Source of the DNA: Roseomonas sp.
GTDB taxonomy: Bacteria > Pseudomonadota > Alphaproteobacteria > Acetobacterales > Acetobacteraceae
Assembly: GCA_020249465.1 (NCBI GenBank)
Contig: JADCFP010000091.1
Location: 1 to 55,854, forward strand
Reading direction: 5' to 3'
Length of the DNA: 55,854 nucleotides
Numbering within the stretch: position 1 is the stretch's first letter; every line of letters begins with the position of its first letter. The notes beneath the pieces were generated by a model that worked only from the letters and a program-made list of their open reading frames with translations, had not been told where the DNA came from and did not search any database. Below are positions 27,077 to 36,467 of this stretch, one piece after another. The position numbers and the translations under genes were made by a program.

Positions 27077-30052
27077 ATGCAGGGCCTGCCGCAGATCATC
27101 AGCCTGGTGCCGCAGACCGGTCTGCAATTCATCGACATCCGGTTCAATCTGGACCGCCTGCCGCGCGCGCCGCGTTCCTTCTGGGAACAGCCGCTGCCCC
27201 CCGGTGCTGAACCGGCGAGCGGCGAGTTGGTTAATCTGCGGCGCCTCACGGAAAACGGCGAAGGCGCGCTGCTGGACCCGATCAGTGGCCGCAGCCCGCC
27301 AGATGAGGAAATCTATCAGATCGGTCGCGGCCAGGCTTTGGAATTCATCCTGGGGCGCTGGTTGCCGCTGCCCTATTTTCGTGTGGCTGCGGTGGGTGCC
27401 TCGGGCCAGGAAGTCTATGACAAGGGGCCGACCAATTGGGCGCGGCTGCGCATCACGGCGTTGTCCGCGCCGGATCAGGAAGGCCATACGCATCATGCTG
27501 TGCTGGCCTTTGATACGGCACTGCGCGCGCGTGAAGAAGGCCGCCCCTATACAGCGATTTCGCCCGCGGATAGCGAACGCGCCGGCGAATTCGCCTTTGT
27601 GTCGGATCGGGAACAGACCAGTTGGTTCATGAACGAACCTTGGCTGATCCAGTGGCTGGAAGAAATCCTGCAGGAAATGCGCTTGGCCAGTGGCCGGCGC
27701 CTTCGGCCCGAGGATGAGCAACGCGCCTGCGAACATTGGGCGCGCTATATCACGCTGCTGGAATTGCTGACCGAAGCGCGCATCCTGCCACGCGTGAAGC
27801 TGGTGGATGTGGTGTCCAACAGTAAATCCTATGAACCGATCAATGTTGATCTGGTATTGGATATCGGCAATGCGCGCACTTGCGGCATTCTGGTGGAAGA
27901 TGAACGCGACAGCCGGCTTAATCTGAACAACAGCTATCCCCTGAAACTGCGAGATTTGAGTGCGCCGGAATTGGGTTATGCCTTTCCCTTCGAAAGCCGC
28001 GTTGAATTTGCGCGTGCGAGTTTCGGCAAGGATGCACTCAGCCGTCGTTCCGGGCGCGGCAATGCCTTTCAATGGCTGAGCCCGGTGCGCATCGGCCCCG
28101 AAGCCGTGCGGCTTTCTGCTGCCGCGCGCGGCAATGAGGGGGCGACGGGGCTTTCATCGCCCAAGCGCTATCTTTGGGATGAAAGGGCCACAACGCAGGT
28201 CTGGCGCTTCAATGGCATGGCCGCGGATGGCGTGACCACGGAACCGCCGGTAAGTGGCAGCTTCATGGCTTGGGTGACGGAAGAAGGCGAAGTGCTGCGC
28301 GCCAAGCCGCGTGGCCGTGGTGGCGCGCCGCGCCAACCTGCCGTGCGTGCGCGCTTCAGCCGTTCATCGCTGATGAGCTTCCTGCTCGCGGAAATCCTGT
28401 TGCAGGCACTGTCACAAATCAATTCGGTCGAAACCCGCTATGCGCGGAGCTTCCCGGATGTGCCGCGACGGCTGCGGCGCATTTTGCTGACCATGCCGCC
28501 GGCCATGGCACTGGCCGAACAGCGGATTTTTCGCCATCGTGCCGAAGCTGCCGTGCGCCTGGCTTGGGATATGATGGGCTGGGGCAATGCGGCACCTGGC
28601 GCCGCTGCACCACCGCCGGAACCACGCATCATCGCCAATTTGGATGAGGCGACGGCGACGCAGCTGGTCTTCCTGTACACCGAAGCAAGCCAGCGTTTGC
28701 GTGGCGATCCTGCGAGCTTCTTTGCGCTGACCGGGCGCGCGCGCGAAGGCTATGGCAAGGCGCCATCGCTGCGTGTGGCGAGCATTGATATTGGTGGCGG
28801 CACCACGGATTTGATGATCTGCACCTATTCCGCCGAAGCCGGACAGGAAATTGAACCGCATCAGAATTTCCGCGAGGGTTTCCGCATTGCGGGTGATGAG
28901 GTGTTGCAGGAGGTCATTCAAAGCATCGTCCTGCCGCAGTTGGAAGAAAGCCTGCGTGTGGCCGGGGCGCGTGACCCAAAGGCGTTGCTGCGTGAAGTGC
29001 TGGGTGGTGATCGCGGGGCGCAAAGCGAATTGGAACGGCATTTGCGCCGGCAATTCGTGACACAAGTGCTGGAACCGACCGGGCTTGCGATCCTGCATGG
29101 CTACGAAAAGATAGATGAACGCGCGAGCGGTGAATTTCTCCGTGAGAAGCTGGCGTCCATCCTTCAGGGTCGCGATGTGGCGGCGCCCTTGCGTTACTTC
29201 GAACAACAGGCAGCGCGTGCCGGGGCTTCCGGATTCCAATTGCTGGAAGCGGAAATGGCCGCCGCCGCAGGCAGTGTGGATGCGATTGTGCAGGCAGCGC
29301 TTGGCCAGGTGATCGCTGATCTCTGCGAAGTTGTTTATGCCTTTGATTGCGATTGGCTGCTGCTGTCTGGCCGGCCATCCAGGCTGCGCGCGATATTTGA
29401 CATGGTGCTGGCGAAGATGCCCGTGCCGCCACATCGCATTGTCGGCATGCATCGCTATCGCGCCGGAAGCTGGTATCCCTTCCGCGATTCCGCCGGGCGC
29501 GTGGATGATCCGAAAACCACGGCAGCGGTTGGCGCCATGCTCTGCGCCGTGGCGGAAGGGCGTTTAGAAAATTTCCTGATGCGCACAAGCAGGCTTGCCA
29601 TGCGTTCGACCGCCAAATACCTCGGACGGATGGAAATTTCGGGGCAGATTCTTCGGCAAAATGTGCTGCTGCAAGACCCGGATGCGGCACTGCCCAAGGC
29701 GCCGGGTGCATCGCAGGATGTGAAATTCACCATGGAGTTCCGTGCGCCGGTTTTTCTTGGCTTCCGTCAACTGGATCTGGAGCGCTGGACCGCGAGCCGG
29801 CTTTACATTCTGGAATATGCCAATCCCGATAACGTGCCGCGGCTGAAACTGCCCTTGAAGCTTGCCATTCAGCGCGCCGAAATAGACCCCGAAAGCGCGG
29901 ATGCCGAGGAATTGCGGGAGGATTTCAGTATAGACGAGATCCTGGATGCGGAGGGCGATCCGCAGCATCGCGGCATTGTACGACTGCGCCTGCAAACCGA
30001 ACGCAGTGAGGCTGGCTATTGGCGCGATACCGGCGCGCTTTCGGTGCCGTGA
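27077..30052 (+). CDS. srfB: SrfB-family protein (actin/Hsp70-like ATPase fold)
   Basis: A 991-residue SrfB-family protein, named from an SsrB-regulated Salmonella gene; biochemical role unknown. The sequence carries the marks of an ASKHA (actin/Hsp70) ATPase: phosphate-1 loop LDIGNARTCGI (~261-271), phosphate-2 loop IDIGGGTTD (570-578), and adenosine motif LLLSGRPS (761-768). An N-terminal ~250-residue domain and a C-terminal beta-rich tail lie outside this core. There is no signal peptide or membrane segment, so it should be cytosolic. I start at ATG 27077. It heads a row of seven plus-strand genes; srfC follows after 10 bp. The last ~100 codons are acidic. Confidence 0.88.
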   Translation: MQGLPQIISLVPQTGLQFIDIRFNLDRLPRAPRSFWEQPLPPGAEPASGELVNLRRLTENGEGALLDPISGRSPPDEEIYQIGRGQALEFILGRWLPLPYFRVAAVGASGQEVYDKGPTNWARLRITALSAPDQEGHTHHAVLAFDTALRAREEGRPYTAISPADSERAGEFAFVSDREQTSWFMNEPWLIQWLEEILQEMRLASGRRLRPEDEQRACEHWARYITLLELLTEARILPRVKLVDVVSNSKSYEPINVDLVLDIGNARTCGILVEDERDSRLNLNNSYPLKLRDLSAPELGYAFPFESRVEFARASFGKDALSRRSGRGNAFQWLSPVRIGPEAVRLSAAARGNEGATGLSSPKRYLWDERATTQVWRFNGMAADGVTTEPPVSGSFMAWVTEEGEVLRAKPRGRGGAPRQPAVRARFSRSSLMSFLLAEILLQALSQINSVETRYARSFPDVPRRLRRILLTMPPAMALAEQRIFRHRAEAAVRLAWDMMGWGNAAPGAAAPPPEPRIIANLDEATATQLVFLYTEASQRLRGDPASFFALTGRAREGYGKAPSLRVASIDIGGGTTDLMICTYSAEAGQEIEPHQNFREGFRIAGDEVLQEVIQSIVLPQLEESLRVAGARDPKALLREVLGGDRGAQSELERHLRRQFVTQVLEPTGLAILHGYEKIDERASGEFLREKLASILQGRDVAAPLRYFEQQAARAGASGFQLLEAEMAAAAGSVDAIVQAALGQVIADLCEVVYAFDCDWLLLSGRPSRLRAIFDMVLAKMPVPPHRIVGMHRYRAGSWYPFRDSAGRVDDPKTTAAVGAMLCAVAEGRLENFLMRTSRLAMRSTAKYLGRMEISGQILRQNVLLQDPDAALPKAPGASQDVKFTMEFRAPVFLGFRQLDLERWTASRLYILEYANPDNVPRLKLPLKLAIQRAEIDPESADAEELREDFSIDEILDAEGDPQHRGIVRLRLQTERSEAGYWRDTGALSVP

Positions 30053-30062
30053 GGATCAGGCA

Positions 30063-32693
30063 ATGACAACACCGAATGCCGAAAACGAAGCCCTGGCGCA
30101 AAGCTGCGATGCGGTGGCGGATGCCGCGCATGGGGCCATTGAATGGATCGCCCAGGCCGGCGATGTGGTGCGCGAAGAAGGCCCTGCCTTGGCGCGCGAT
30201 TTCCGGCGCGAAGGCTTGCGCGCGCGCAAGCTTGCCAATGCTGCACGCCGGCCCATGTGCGTTTCCGTCTTTGGCCCAAGCCAACAGGGGAAAAGTTATC
30301 TGATCGCCTCCCTGGCGCGGAAGGAAGGCAAGCCAACCACGATCCGCTTTGGGGAGGAGTTGCGCGGCTTCAACCGCGACATCAACCCCGATGGTGGTAA
30401 GGAATCAACCGGCCTTGTGACGCGCTTCACGACACGCCCGGTGAACGGCCTGCCTGGCATGCCTGTGGTCTGCCGCATGCTGTCTGAAACCGACATCGTG
30501 AAAATCATGGCGAATGCCTTCATGGAGGATTTTGACCGTGACACGGTGATCCCGCTTGATGGCGCCGTAATCGAAGCGAGCCTTGCCAAAGCCCGCGCGA
30601 AGGCTGCGCCGGTGGCGGTAGGACGGCTGAATGAAGATGATATCTATGATCTGTTCGAGTATTTCGAACGCTATTTCCTGAACCATCCGACGCATCTGGC
30701 GCTGAAGCCAGGTGCCTGGCGGGAAATTGAAAGCCTGGCGCCGCGTCTTGCCATTGCGGATCGGGTGGAGCTTTACGGCTTGCTTTGGAACACTACGCCA
30801 ACCATGACAGCGACCGCACTGAAATTGGTGCAGGCTCTGGCGCAGCTCGATTTTCCGGAAGAAGCCTGCTGCCCGATGCTGGCGGTCGAGCCCAAGGCGC
30901 AAAGCATTATTGATGTCGAAACCATGTCCCTTCTCGGCAAGGGCGATGGCGACCCCGTGCCGGTGGCTACCCGCGCCGGGCGGCGCGCGGAATTGCCGCG
31001 CGCGGTGCTCACGGCCGTTGTGGCCGAATTGCAGTTGCAGCTTGAAGACAAGCCCTTTGATTTTTTTGACTACACCGATCTGCTCGATTTTCCCGGTGCA
31101 CGCGGACGCGAGAAATACAACGCCGCCAAGGCCGAGGAAGTGGCGCAGAGCGATCTTTTCATGCTGCTCAGGCGCGGCAAGGTTGCTTATCTCTATCAGC
31201 GCTATCTGGCGGAACAGGAACTGACTTCCATGTTGCTCTGCCTGAAGCACAGCAATCAGGAAGTGCGCACCGTGCCCGCCATGGTGCGGAACTGGATTGA
31301 TGGCACGCATGGCGCCACGCCAGAGGCACGAAAGGGCCAGGATGTCGCCTTGTTTCTGGTGCTCACTATGTTCGACATGGAATTTGAGATCAAAGGCGGC
31401 GCCGAAGACAATGTGGAACGCTGGTCCACCAGGTTAAAGACGACAATTTTCGAATTCCTGGGTCTTGGCCATGATTGGCCATCGGAATGGGTGCCGGGCC
31501 AGCCTTTCAATAATACGTTTTGGCTGCGTAACCCTGAAGTGCTGAACAAGGGACTTTTGGACTATGACGCCAATGGGCGCGAGGCGAGCTTCCGCGATCC
31601 GGCGCGGGTAGCGCAATTGAAAGCGAATTTCCTTGCCAATCCGGATGTGCAAAAGCATTTCGCTGATCCCGAACGCGCCTGGGAAGCGGGCATGGCGTTG
31701 AATGATGGCGGCATTGGCTATCTTTCCGAAAAGCTCCGCCCGGTCTGCAATCCTGCGCTCAAGCGCCGTCAGGTGCAGGGACAATTGGGTGATCTTGCCA
31801 AGCGCATGGCGGGAAGGCTGGAAGGCTATCATGTCTCCGGCGATCTGGACGCCGAATTGGCCAAGCGTCGGGCGGAAGCGCGGCTGGTCGGGCGGCAACT
31901 ACTCGCTTGCGCGGAAGCTCAGGCTTTTGGGTTGTTGCTGCGCGAATTGCAGGTGCAGGGCGAAACCCTGGCCGAACTGTTCCGCCGCCAGCAATTGGCT
32001 GCGGCCGAAACACCTTCTGCCGTAACCGCGCCAGTCGGGCGCAAGACCACGGCGCGGGAATTGCGGAGCGAATTTGAAGCACTGTTTGAAGATGATCCCG
32101 CACCCGCTGCCCCGGTTGAAGAAGCGGAAGAAGGCCCGCGCGATCAGGCTGATCTTTTTGCGGAGGCTGCGGTGGCGGAATGGTTGCAGAATATGCACCG
32201 CTTCGCTGCGCGCAATGACAGCCCTGAATTGTTCCGCATGGACCGCGAAGCCATTGCGACATTGGTTGCGCAGCTTGCTGCCGCCGCACGTCGCTTGAAG
32301 CTGCGCGAAAACATCGCAACGCGCATGAGGACCGAGGCCGCCTATAATGAATCCATGGCCAATCGGCTGCTGAAACCAGTGATGATTGCCGAACGCGCGA
32401 TCAATGATTTCGTCACCTGGATGGGTTTTGACAGGATGCCGATTGAAGCCCGCCCCAAGGCCGGGCGTGAAGGGCGCAGCATTTTCATCCGCCCGCCAGC
32501 GCCTGCCGATGACATGCCGCGGCTTTCCGAAACGCCCATTGCCTATGACGCTGCGTTTTACGTTGACTGGGCGGTCGCTTTTGTGCGGCTGGTGGAAGAC
32601 AATGTGCGTGGCGCGGGCGGTGCGATGGTGGATGAAAAATCCAATGCCCGTCTCGGCAGCCTGCTGAGTGGGCTCCGGAAGGCAGCCGCCTGA
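30063..32693 (+). CDS. srfC: SrfC-family protein (dynamin-like P-loop GTPase)
   Basis: An 876-residue SrfC-family protein (putative bacterial virulence factor family). The Walker A/G1 is GPSQQGKS (71-78). A candidate switch-I Thr lies in ESTGLVT (~114-120), G3-like DFPGARG is at 342-348, and a G4-like TMFD is at 435-438 in place of T/NKxD. The long helical C-terminal half with acidic and Pro/Ala-rich stretches (~700-740) resembles the stalks of bacterial dynamin-like proteins. No membrane helix is present. Membrane remodelling or scaffold action is inferred from the fold only. It is tightly linked to srfB (10 bp) and to the bitopic-protein gene (26 bp). Confidence 0.86.
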   Translation: MTTPNAENEALAQSCDAVADAAHGAIEWIAQAGDVVREEGPALARDFRREGLRARKLANAARRPMCVSVFGPSQQGKSYLIASLARKEGKPTTIRFGEELRGFNRDINPDGGKESTGLVTRFTTRPVNGLPGMPVVCRMLSETDIVKIMANAFMEDFDRDTVIPLDGAVIEASLAKARAKAAPVAVGRLNEDDIYDLFEYFERYFLNHPTHLALKPGAWREIESLAPRLAIADRVELYGLLWNTTPTMTATALKLVQALAQLDFPEEACCPMLAVEPKAQSIIDVETMSLLGKGDGDPVPVATRAGRRAELPRAVLTAVVAELQLQLEDKPFDFFDYTDLLDFPGARGREKYNAAKAEEVAQSDLFMLLRRGKVAYLYQRYLAEQELTSMLLCLKHSNQEVRTVPAMVRNWIDGTHGATPEARKGQDVALFLVLTMFDMEFEIKGGAEDNVERWSTRLKTTIFEFLGLGHDWPSEWVPGQPFNNTFWLRNPEVLNKGLLDYDANGREASFRDPARVAQLKANFLANPDVQKHFADPERAWEAGMALNDGGIGYLSEKLRPVCNPALKRRQVQGQLGDLAKRMAGRLEGYHVSGDLDAELAKRRAEARLVGRQLLACAEAQAFGLLLRELQVQGETLAELFRRQQLAAAETPSAVTAPVGRKTTARELRSEFEALFEDDPAPAAPVEEAEEGPRDQADLFAEAAVAEWLQNMHRFAARNDSPELFRMDREAIATLVAQLAAAARRLKLRENIATRMRTEAAYNESMANRLLKPVMIAERAINDFVTWMGFDRMPIEARPKAGREGRSIFIRPPAPADDMPRLSETPIAYDAAFYVDWAVAFVRLVEDNVRGAGGAMVDEKSNARLGSLLSGLRKAAA

Positions 32694-32719
32694 GACATGC
32701 AACCTAAAGGCCGCACCAC

Positions 32720-33757
32720 ATGAATCTGCGTGTTGAAAATGATCGGCGCCTTTCCCTTGGCCATGCGCGCATCACCATTGCCGGCCTGCAAGTGCCGGCT
32801 GATGGTGGCTTTCGGATCATGCGCGAAGGCTATGCTGCGGCCAATCTTGGGCGGCGTGGCTGGCAGGTGCAGGAAGAAAAACTGACCCCGGTGGAAATTC
32901 GCCAGGAAGGGGCGGACACTGTTCTAGTGCTTGGGCCACGGCTGACGCGGCATCTGGAACCTGGCCCGCTGGTTTTTCTTTTGCCTGCGACAGGTTTGGA
33001 AACAAGCCTGTTCTGGCCAGATGATATTGATGTCTTCGACGGTGACTTACCGCCCGAACCGGTCATGCCGCGAGAGCCGGAAGTAGCGCCAAAGCCCCCC
33101 CCGATTGCCGCAGCACCGCCCGCGCCTCCGACTACGCCAGCGCCGCGCGAAGATGTGGCGGTGACGACAGCAGAGCCAAGCCAATCGCGCACGCCATTGC
33201 TGGCAGGGATAGGGCTACTGTTGCTGGCCGTGATTGGCGGCGCTGCGTGGTGGTTCACCTCAGCACCACAACCTGCACCCATCGCAGCACCTGCGCCGAC
33301 GCCGCCTGCACCGCAAGTGCCAGCGCCAACACCGCCGGCACCACCACCCGCACCGGTCACAGCGGAACGGCCATGGCTTGAACGCAGCGATGGCATGAGC
33401 TTGCGTGATCTGGTGCAATCTGCCTCGGATGCTGCCGCGATCCATGCCGCCGCGCTCAGGCGTCAGGCAGCCGGGCGGCATGATGATGCGCTGGTATTGT
33501 TTGAAGAAGCGGGCGAACGCGGACATGCGCCGGCGCTAACCGCCGTGGCGCGTTTGTATGACCCGATTGGCTTTGTCGCCGGCCGCCCCTTCCGCGCACC
33601 TGATCCGCGTGCGGCGGCGCGCTATTATCGCGATGCGGTGCAGAAGGGTGATGCGGCGGCAGCGGCACCGCGTGCTGCACTCAAGACCTGGCTGGAAGAA
33701 CAAGCGCGTGCGGGCAATGGCACGGCGGAAAGCGCGCTCAAGGAATTCTGGCAATGA
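32720..33757 (+). CDS. Single-pass membrane protein with proline-rich linkers and Sel1/TPR-like C-terminus
   Basis: I do not recognise a named family. The 345-residue protein has an N-terminal ~105-residue beta-rich domain (RVENDRRLSLGHARITIAGLQV...), a Pro/Ala linker (~112-150), one membrane helix LLAGIGLLLLAVIGGAAWWF (~159-178), a second Pro-rich linker (~180-212), and a helical C-terminus. The C-terminus has Sel1/TPR-like features (LFEEAGERGHAPALTAVARLYDP, AARYYRDAVQKGDAAA). Charge suggests N-in, C-out, so it could link cytosolic SrfB/SrfC to the periplasmic vWA and SUMF1 proteins. AAAGG precedes the start, and its stop overlaps the vWA gene by ATGA. Confidence 0.75.
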   Translation: MNLRVENDRRLSLGHARITIAGLQVPADGGFRIMREGYAAANLGRRGWQVQEEKLTPVEIRQEGADTVLVLGPRLTRHLEPGPLVFLLPATGLETSLFWPDDIDVFDGDLPPEPVMPREPEVAPKPPPIAAAPPAPPTTPAPREDVAVTTAEPSQSRTPLLAGIGLLLLAVIGGAAWWFTSAPQPAPIAAPAPTPPAPQVPAPTPPAPPPAPVTAERPWLERSDGMSLRDLVQSASDAAAIHAAALRRQAAGRHDDALVLFEEAGERGHAPALTAVARLYDPIGFVAGRPFRAPDPRAAARYYRDAVQKGDAAAAAPRAALKTWLEEQARAGNGTAESALKEFWQ

Positions 33758-35703
33758 TGTTGCGTCGTGCAGCTTTGGTGCTGGTGCTTGGCCTGTTCTG
33801 CATCGGGCCAGTGGCGGAAGTCAGCGCGCAGCAGGCGGCACGGCAACCGCTACTGATGGAAGGGCGCAGCGCGTTATTCCAGCGCGTGATCTTACGCCCA
33901 GGCGCGCGGCTGGCGGAACGGCCGGATGCAAACGCGCCTGCGCAGCCAACGCCAGGCTTTGGCGTGTTCTACGTCTATGCACGGCAGGGCAGTGGGGCTG
34001 ATGCCTGGCTTGAGATTGGCGCCGCGCAGGATGGCCGCACGCAGGGTTGGGTGCGCGCGGAACGTACGATTGATTGGAAGCAGACCATGGTGCTGGCTTT
34101 CAACAATCCCGCCGGGCGCGAACGCGCCATGTTCTTCCGCGAAGCTGAAACACCGCGCGCACTATGGTTGAATACACGCGGCGGTGCGGCGGAAGCCGCG
34201 CGGCTGCGCGAAGCGGCGCGCGCCAATACCGAAGGCCCAGTGATTGCGCTGGAACCTGAGAATTTCATTGATATCACGCGGCAATTCTATCTGCTGCCGA
34301 TCATCTCGGCCCAGCGCGTGGAAAATGAAGCGGCGCAGGAAGCGCGGCTGCTGGAGGTGATTTCAGCCCCCGCTCAAGCCGCACCACCGCCGCCTGCTGA
34401 TCCGGATGCGCTCCGCAATTATCGCGGTGCGGTGGTTTTTGTGGTGGATACCACCATTAGCATGGGGCCTTATATTGAACGCACGCGGGAAGCGCTGAAG
34501 CGCGTGGTGGATCGCATTCGTGATACCGCCGTGCGTGACAATTTCCGCTTCGGCATGGTCGCCTTCCGCGACCATATGGGCGGCAATCCCAGGCTTGAAT
34601 ATGTCACGCGCATGGTGTCCCTGCCTGATCTGGCCGAGGCTTCGGATGCGATCCTGCCGCGCCTGTCCCAATTGGCCGAAGCACGCGAGAGCAATGAAGG
34701 CTTTGATGAGGATTCTCTCGCTGGCATCAAGCTCGCCTTGGATGAGGTTCCCTGGCAGCAATATGGCGGGCGCTTTGTCATTCTTATCACGGATGCCGGC
34801 GCGCGCGATGCGAAGGACCCGCGCGGGCAGACGCAAATGGGCCCGGAAGAAATGCGCCAATTGGCGCAGTCTGAGGCAAAGCAGGTTGCGATCTACGCCA
34901 TTCATCTGAAGACCCCTGAAGGGCGCAACAACCACGCGCGGGCTGAACGGCAATACCGTGAACTGACGCGCTTCGGCGCGGCGGGGGAGCTTTATTACCC
35001 AATCAATGAGGGCAACCTGAACCAATTCGGCCAGACCGTGGATGGGCTGACAGACGCGCTGCTGGCGCAAGTGGCTGCCGCCGTCGGGCGGCCCATTGCG
35101 GGCATCCGCGCGCCGCAGAGCGCGGCGGAAAGGCGCCTTTCGGAACAGGCGGAGATTGTCGGCACGGCCATGCGGCTTTCCTATCTGGGACGTGAGCGGC
35201 AACAAACCGCGCCTGATGTGGTGCGAAGCTTTGTGCTGGATCAGGAATTGAACCCTGCCGATCCGCGCCCCGAAAAACGGCCCTTGGATGTGCGCGTATT
35301 GCTCACGCGCAATCAGCTTTCTGATCTGGCAACGACCTTGCGCAATATCATCCAGGCGCAAGCGGCAGCGCGGCTTTCACCGGAAAGCTTTTTTGAGCGT
35401 GTGCGCGCTGCCGCCGCCGCGACCGCGCGTGACCCGCGCCGCATGGCGGAATTTCAGCGCCTTGGCGGGGCTTTTGGTGAATTCCTCCAGGATCTGCCCT
35501 ATCAAAGCCAGATCATGGAATTCACGCAGGAAGAATGGAACAGCATGGGCGCTGGGCGGCGCACTGAAATCGTCAATGCGCTGGAAGCGAAGCTGCGCCT
35601 TTTTGAGGAATTCAATCGCCAGCCCTCCCTTTGGGTAAGTTTCGATGGCGGGCGCAATCCTGGTGAGGCGATGTATCCCGTGCCGCTGGATGCGCTGCCC
35701 TGA
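33754..35703 (+). CDS. Exported SH3b-vWA domain protein
   Basis: A 649-residue periplasmic protein. The signal peptide (LRRAALVLVLGLFCIGPVAEVSA) is followed by an SH3b-like domain (~40-108: VILRPGARLAERPDANAP... GWVRAERTIDW), a linker, and a von Willebrand A domain (~224-400). The MIDAS begins VVDTTIS (232-236, DxTxS rather than the usual DxSxS), and an Asp follows ILITDAGARD (347). The C-terminal ~250 residues are helical. SH3b domains often bind cell-wall peptides, and vWA domains bind protein partners through the metal site. AAGGA lies 9 bases before the ATG, which overlaps the upstream stop; the ABC gene follows after 8 bp. Confidence 0.85.
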   Translation: MMLRRAALVLVLGLFCIGPVAEVSAQQAARQPLLMEGRSALFQRVILRPGARLAERPDANAPAQPTPGFGVFYVYARQGSGADAWLEIGAAQDGRTQGWVRAERTIDWKQTMVLAFNNPAGRERAMFFREAETPRALWLNTRGGAAEAARLREAARANTEGPVIALEPENFIDITRQFYLLPIISAQRVENEAAQEARLLEVISAPAQAAPPPPADPDALRNYRGAVVFVVDTTISMGPYIERTREALKRVVDRIRDTAVRDNFRFGMVAFRDHMGGNPRLEYVTRMVSLPDLAEASDAILPRLSQLAEARESNEGFDEDSLAGIKLALDEVPWQQYGGRFVILITDAGARDAKDPRGQTQMGPEEMRQLAQSEAKQVAIYAIHLKTPEGRNNHARAERQYRELTRFGAAGELYYPINEGNLNQFGQTVDGLTDALLAQVAAAVGRPIAGIRAPQSAAERRLSEQAEIVGTAMRLSYLGRERQQTAPDVVRSFVLDQELNPADPRPEKRPLDVRVLLTRNQLSDLATTLRNIIQAQAAARLSPESFFERVRAAAAATARDPRRMAEFQRLGGAFGEFLQDLPYQSQIMEFTQEEWNSMGAGRRTEIVNALEAKLRLFEEFNRQPSLWVSFDGGRNPGEAMYPVPLDALP

Positions 35704-35711
35704 GGGCATGC

Positions 35712-36467
35712 ATGAACCAAAACGCGCCGACCTTGTTGCTGCAAGATGTAGTTATCCGCCATCAGGCACCAGGCGGCGCGCCTGGTTTTGAATTGGTGGT
35801 CGAAGCCTTCTGCATCGCGCGTGGCGAGGCTTTGGCGCTGGTGGGGTCTTCCGGTTCTGGCAAATCCACCTTGCTCGATCTGCTGGCCTTGGCGCGGCGC
35901 CCCGCAAGTGCCGCGCAATTCCTGCTGACGCCGCGCGATGGCACGGCAATTGATCTGGCTGCACTGTGGCGCGCCCGCAATGAAAATCGCCTCACCGCCA
36001 TTCGTGCCGCGCATTTCGGCTATGTATTGCAAACGGGTGGGTTGCTGCCGTTTCTATCCGTGCGTCGCAATATTGCGCTGAGCCAGGCTGTGCTGGGCCG
36101 GCCTGATCCCGCGCATATCGAAGCCTTGGCAGCGCGGCTTGAAATTGCGGCTTTGCTGGACAGGACGCCTGCGTCGCTCTCCGTTGGGCAAAGGCAGCGT
36201 GTCGCGATTGCGCGCGCCTTGGCGCATCGCCCGGAAATCCTGCTGGCAGATGAACCAACGGCGAGTGTTCATCCCGCCTTGGCCGATACGGTGATGGCGC
36301 TGCTGCTGGAACAGGCGCGCGAACAGGATACGGCGCTGATCCTGGCAACGCATGATCCTGACCGCGCTGCGCGGCATGGTTTTACGCTGCTGCCGATCCA
36401 GACGGAAGCGAGCCAAGGTGCCGGGCGTTCCTGGCTTAGCCGCGCAAGGGCAGACGTGCCGGCATGA
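35712..36467 (+). CDS. ABC transporter ATP-binding protein (LolD/FtsE/MacB-like)
   Basis: Cytoplasmic ATPase subunit, 251 aa. Walker A GSSGSGKST (~44-52), Q-loop VLQTGGLLPFLSVRRNI, signature LSVGQRQRVAIARAL, Walker B ILLADEPTASVHP and H-loop ATHD are all intact. The signature reads LSVGQ rather than LSGGQ. It belongs to the LolD/FtsE/MacB type that works with FtsX-like permeases in mechanotransmission rather than classical transport. The ATG overlap with the next gene (ATGA) pairs it with the permease. Confidence 0.92.
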   Translation: MNQNAPTLLLQDVVIRHQAPGGAPGFELVVEAFCIARGEALALVGSSGSGKSTLLDLLALARRPASAAQFLLTPRDGTAIDLAALWRARNENRLTAIRAAHFGYVLQTGGLLPFLSVRRNIALSQAVLGRPDPAHIEALAARLEIAALLDRTPASLSVGQRQRVAIARALAHRPEILLADEPTASVHPALADTVMALLLEQAREQDTALILATHDPDRAARHGFTLLPIQTEASQGAGRSWLSRARADVPA

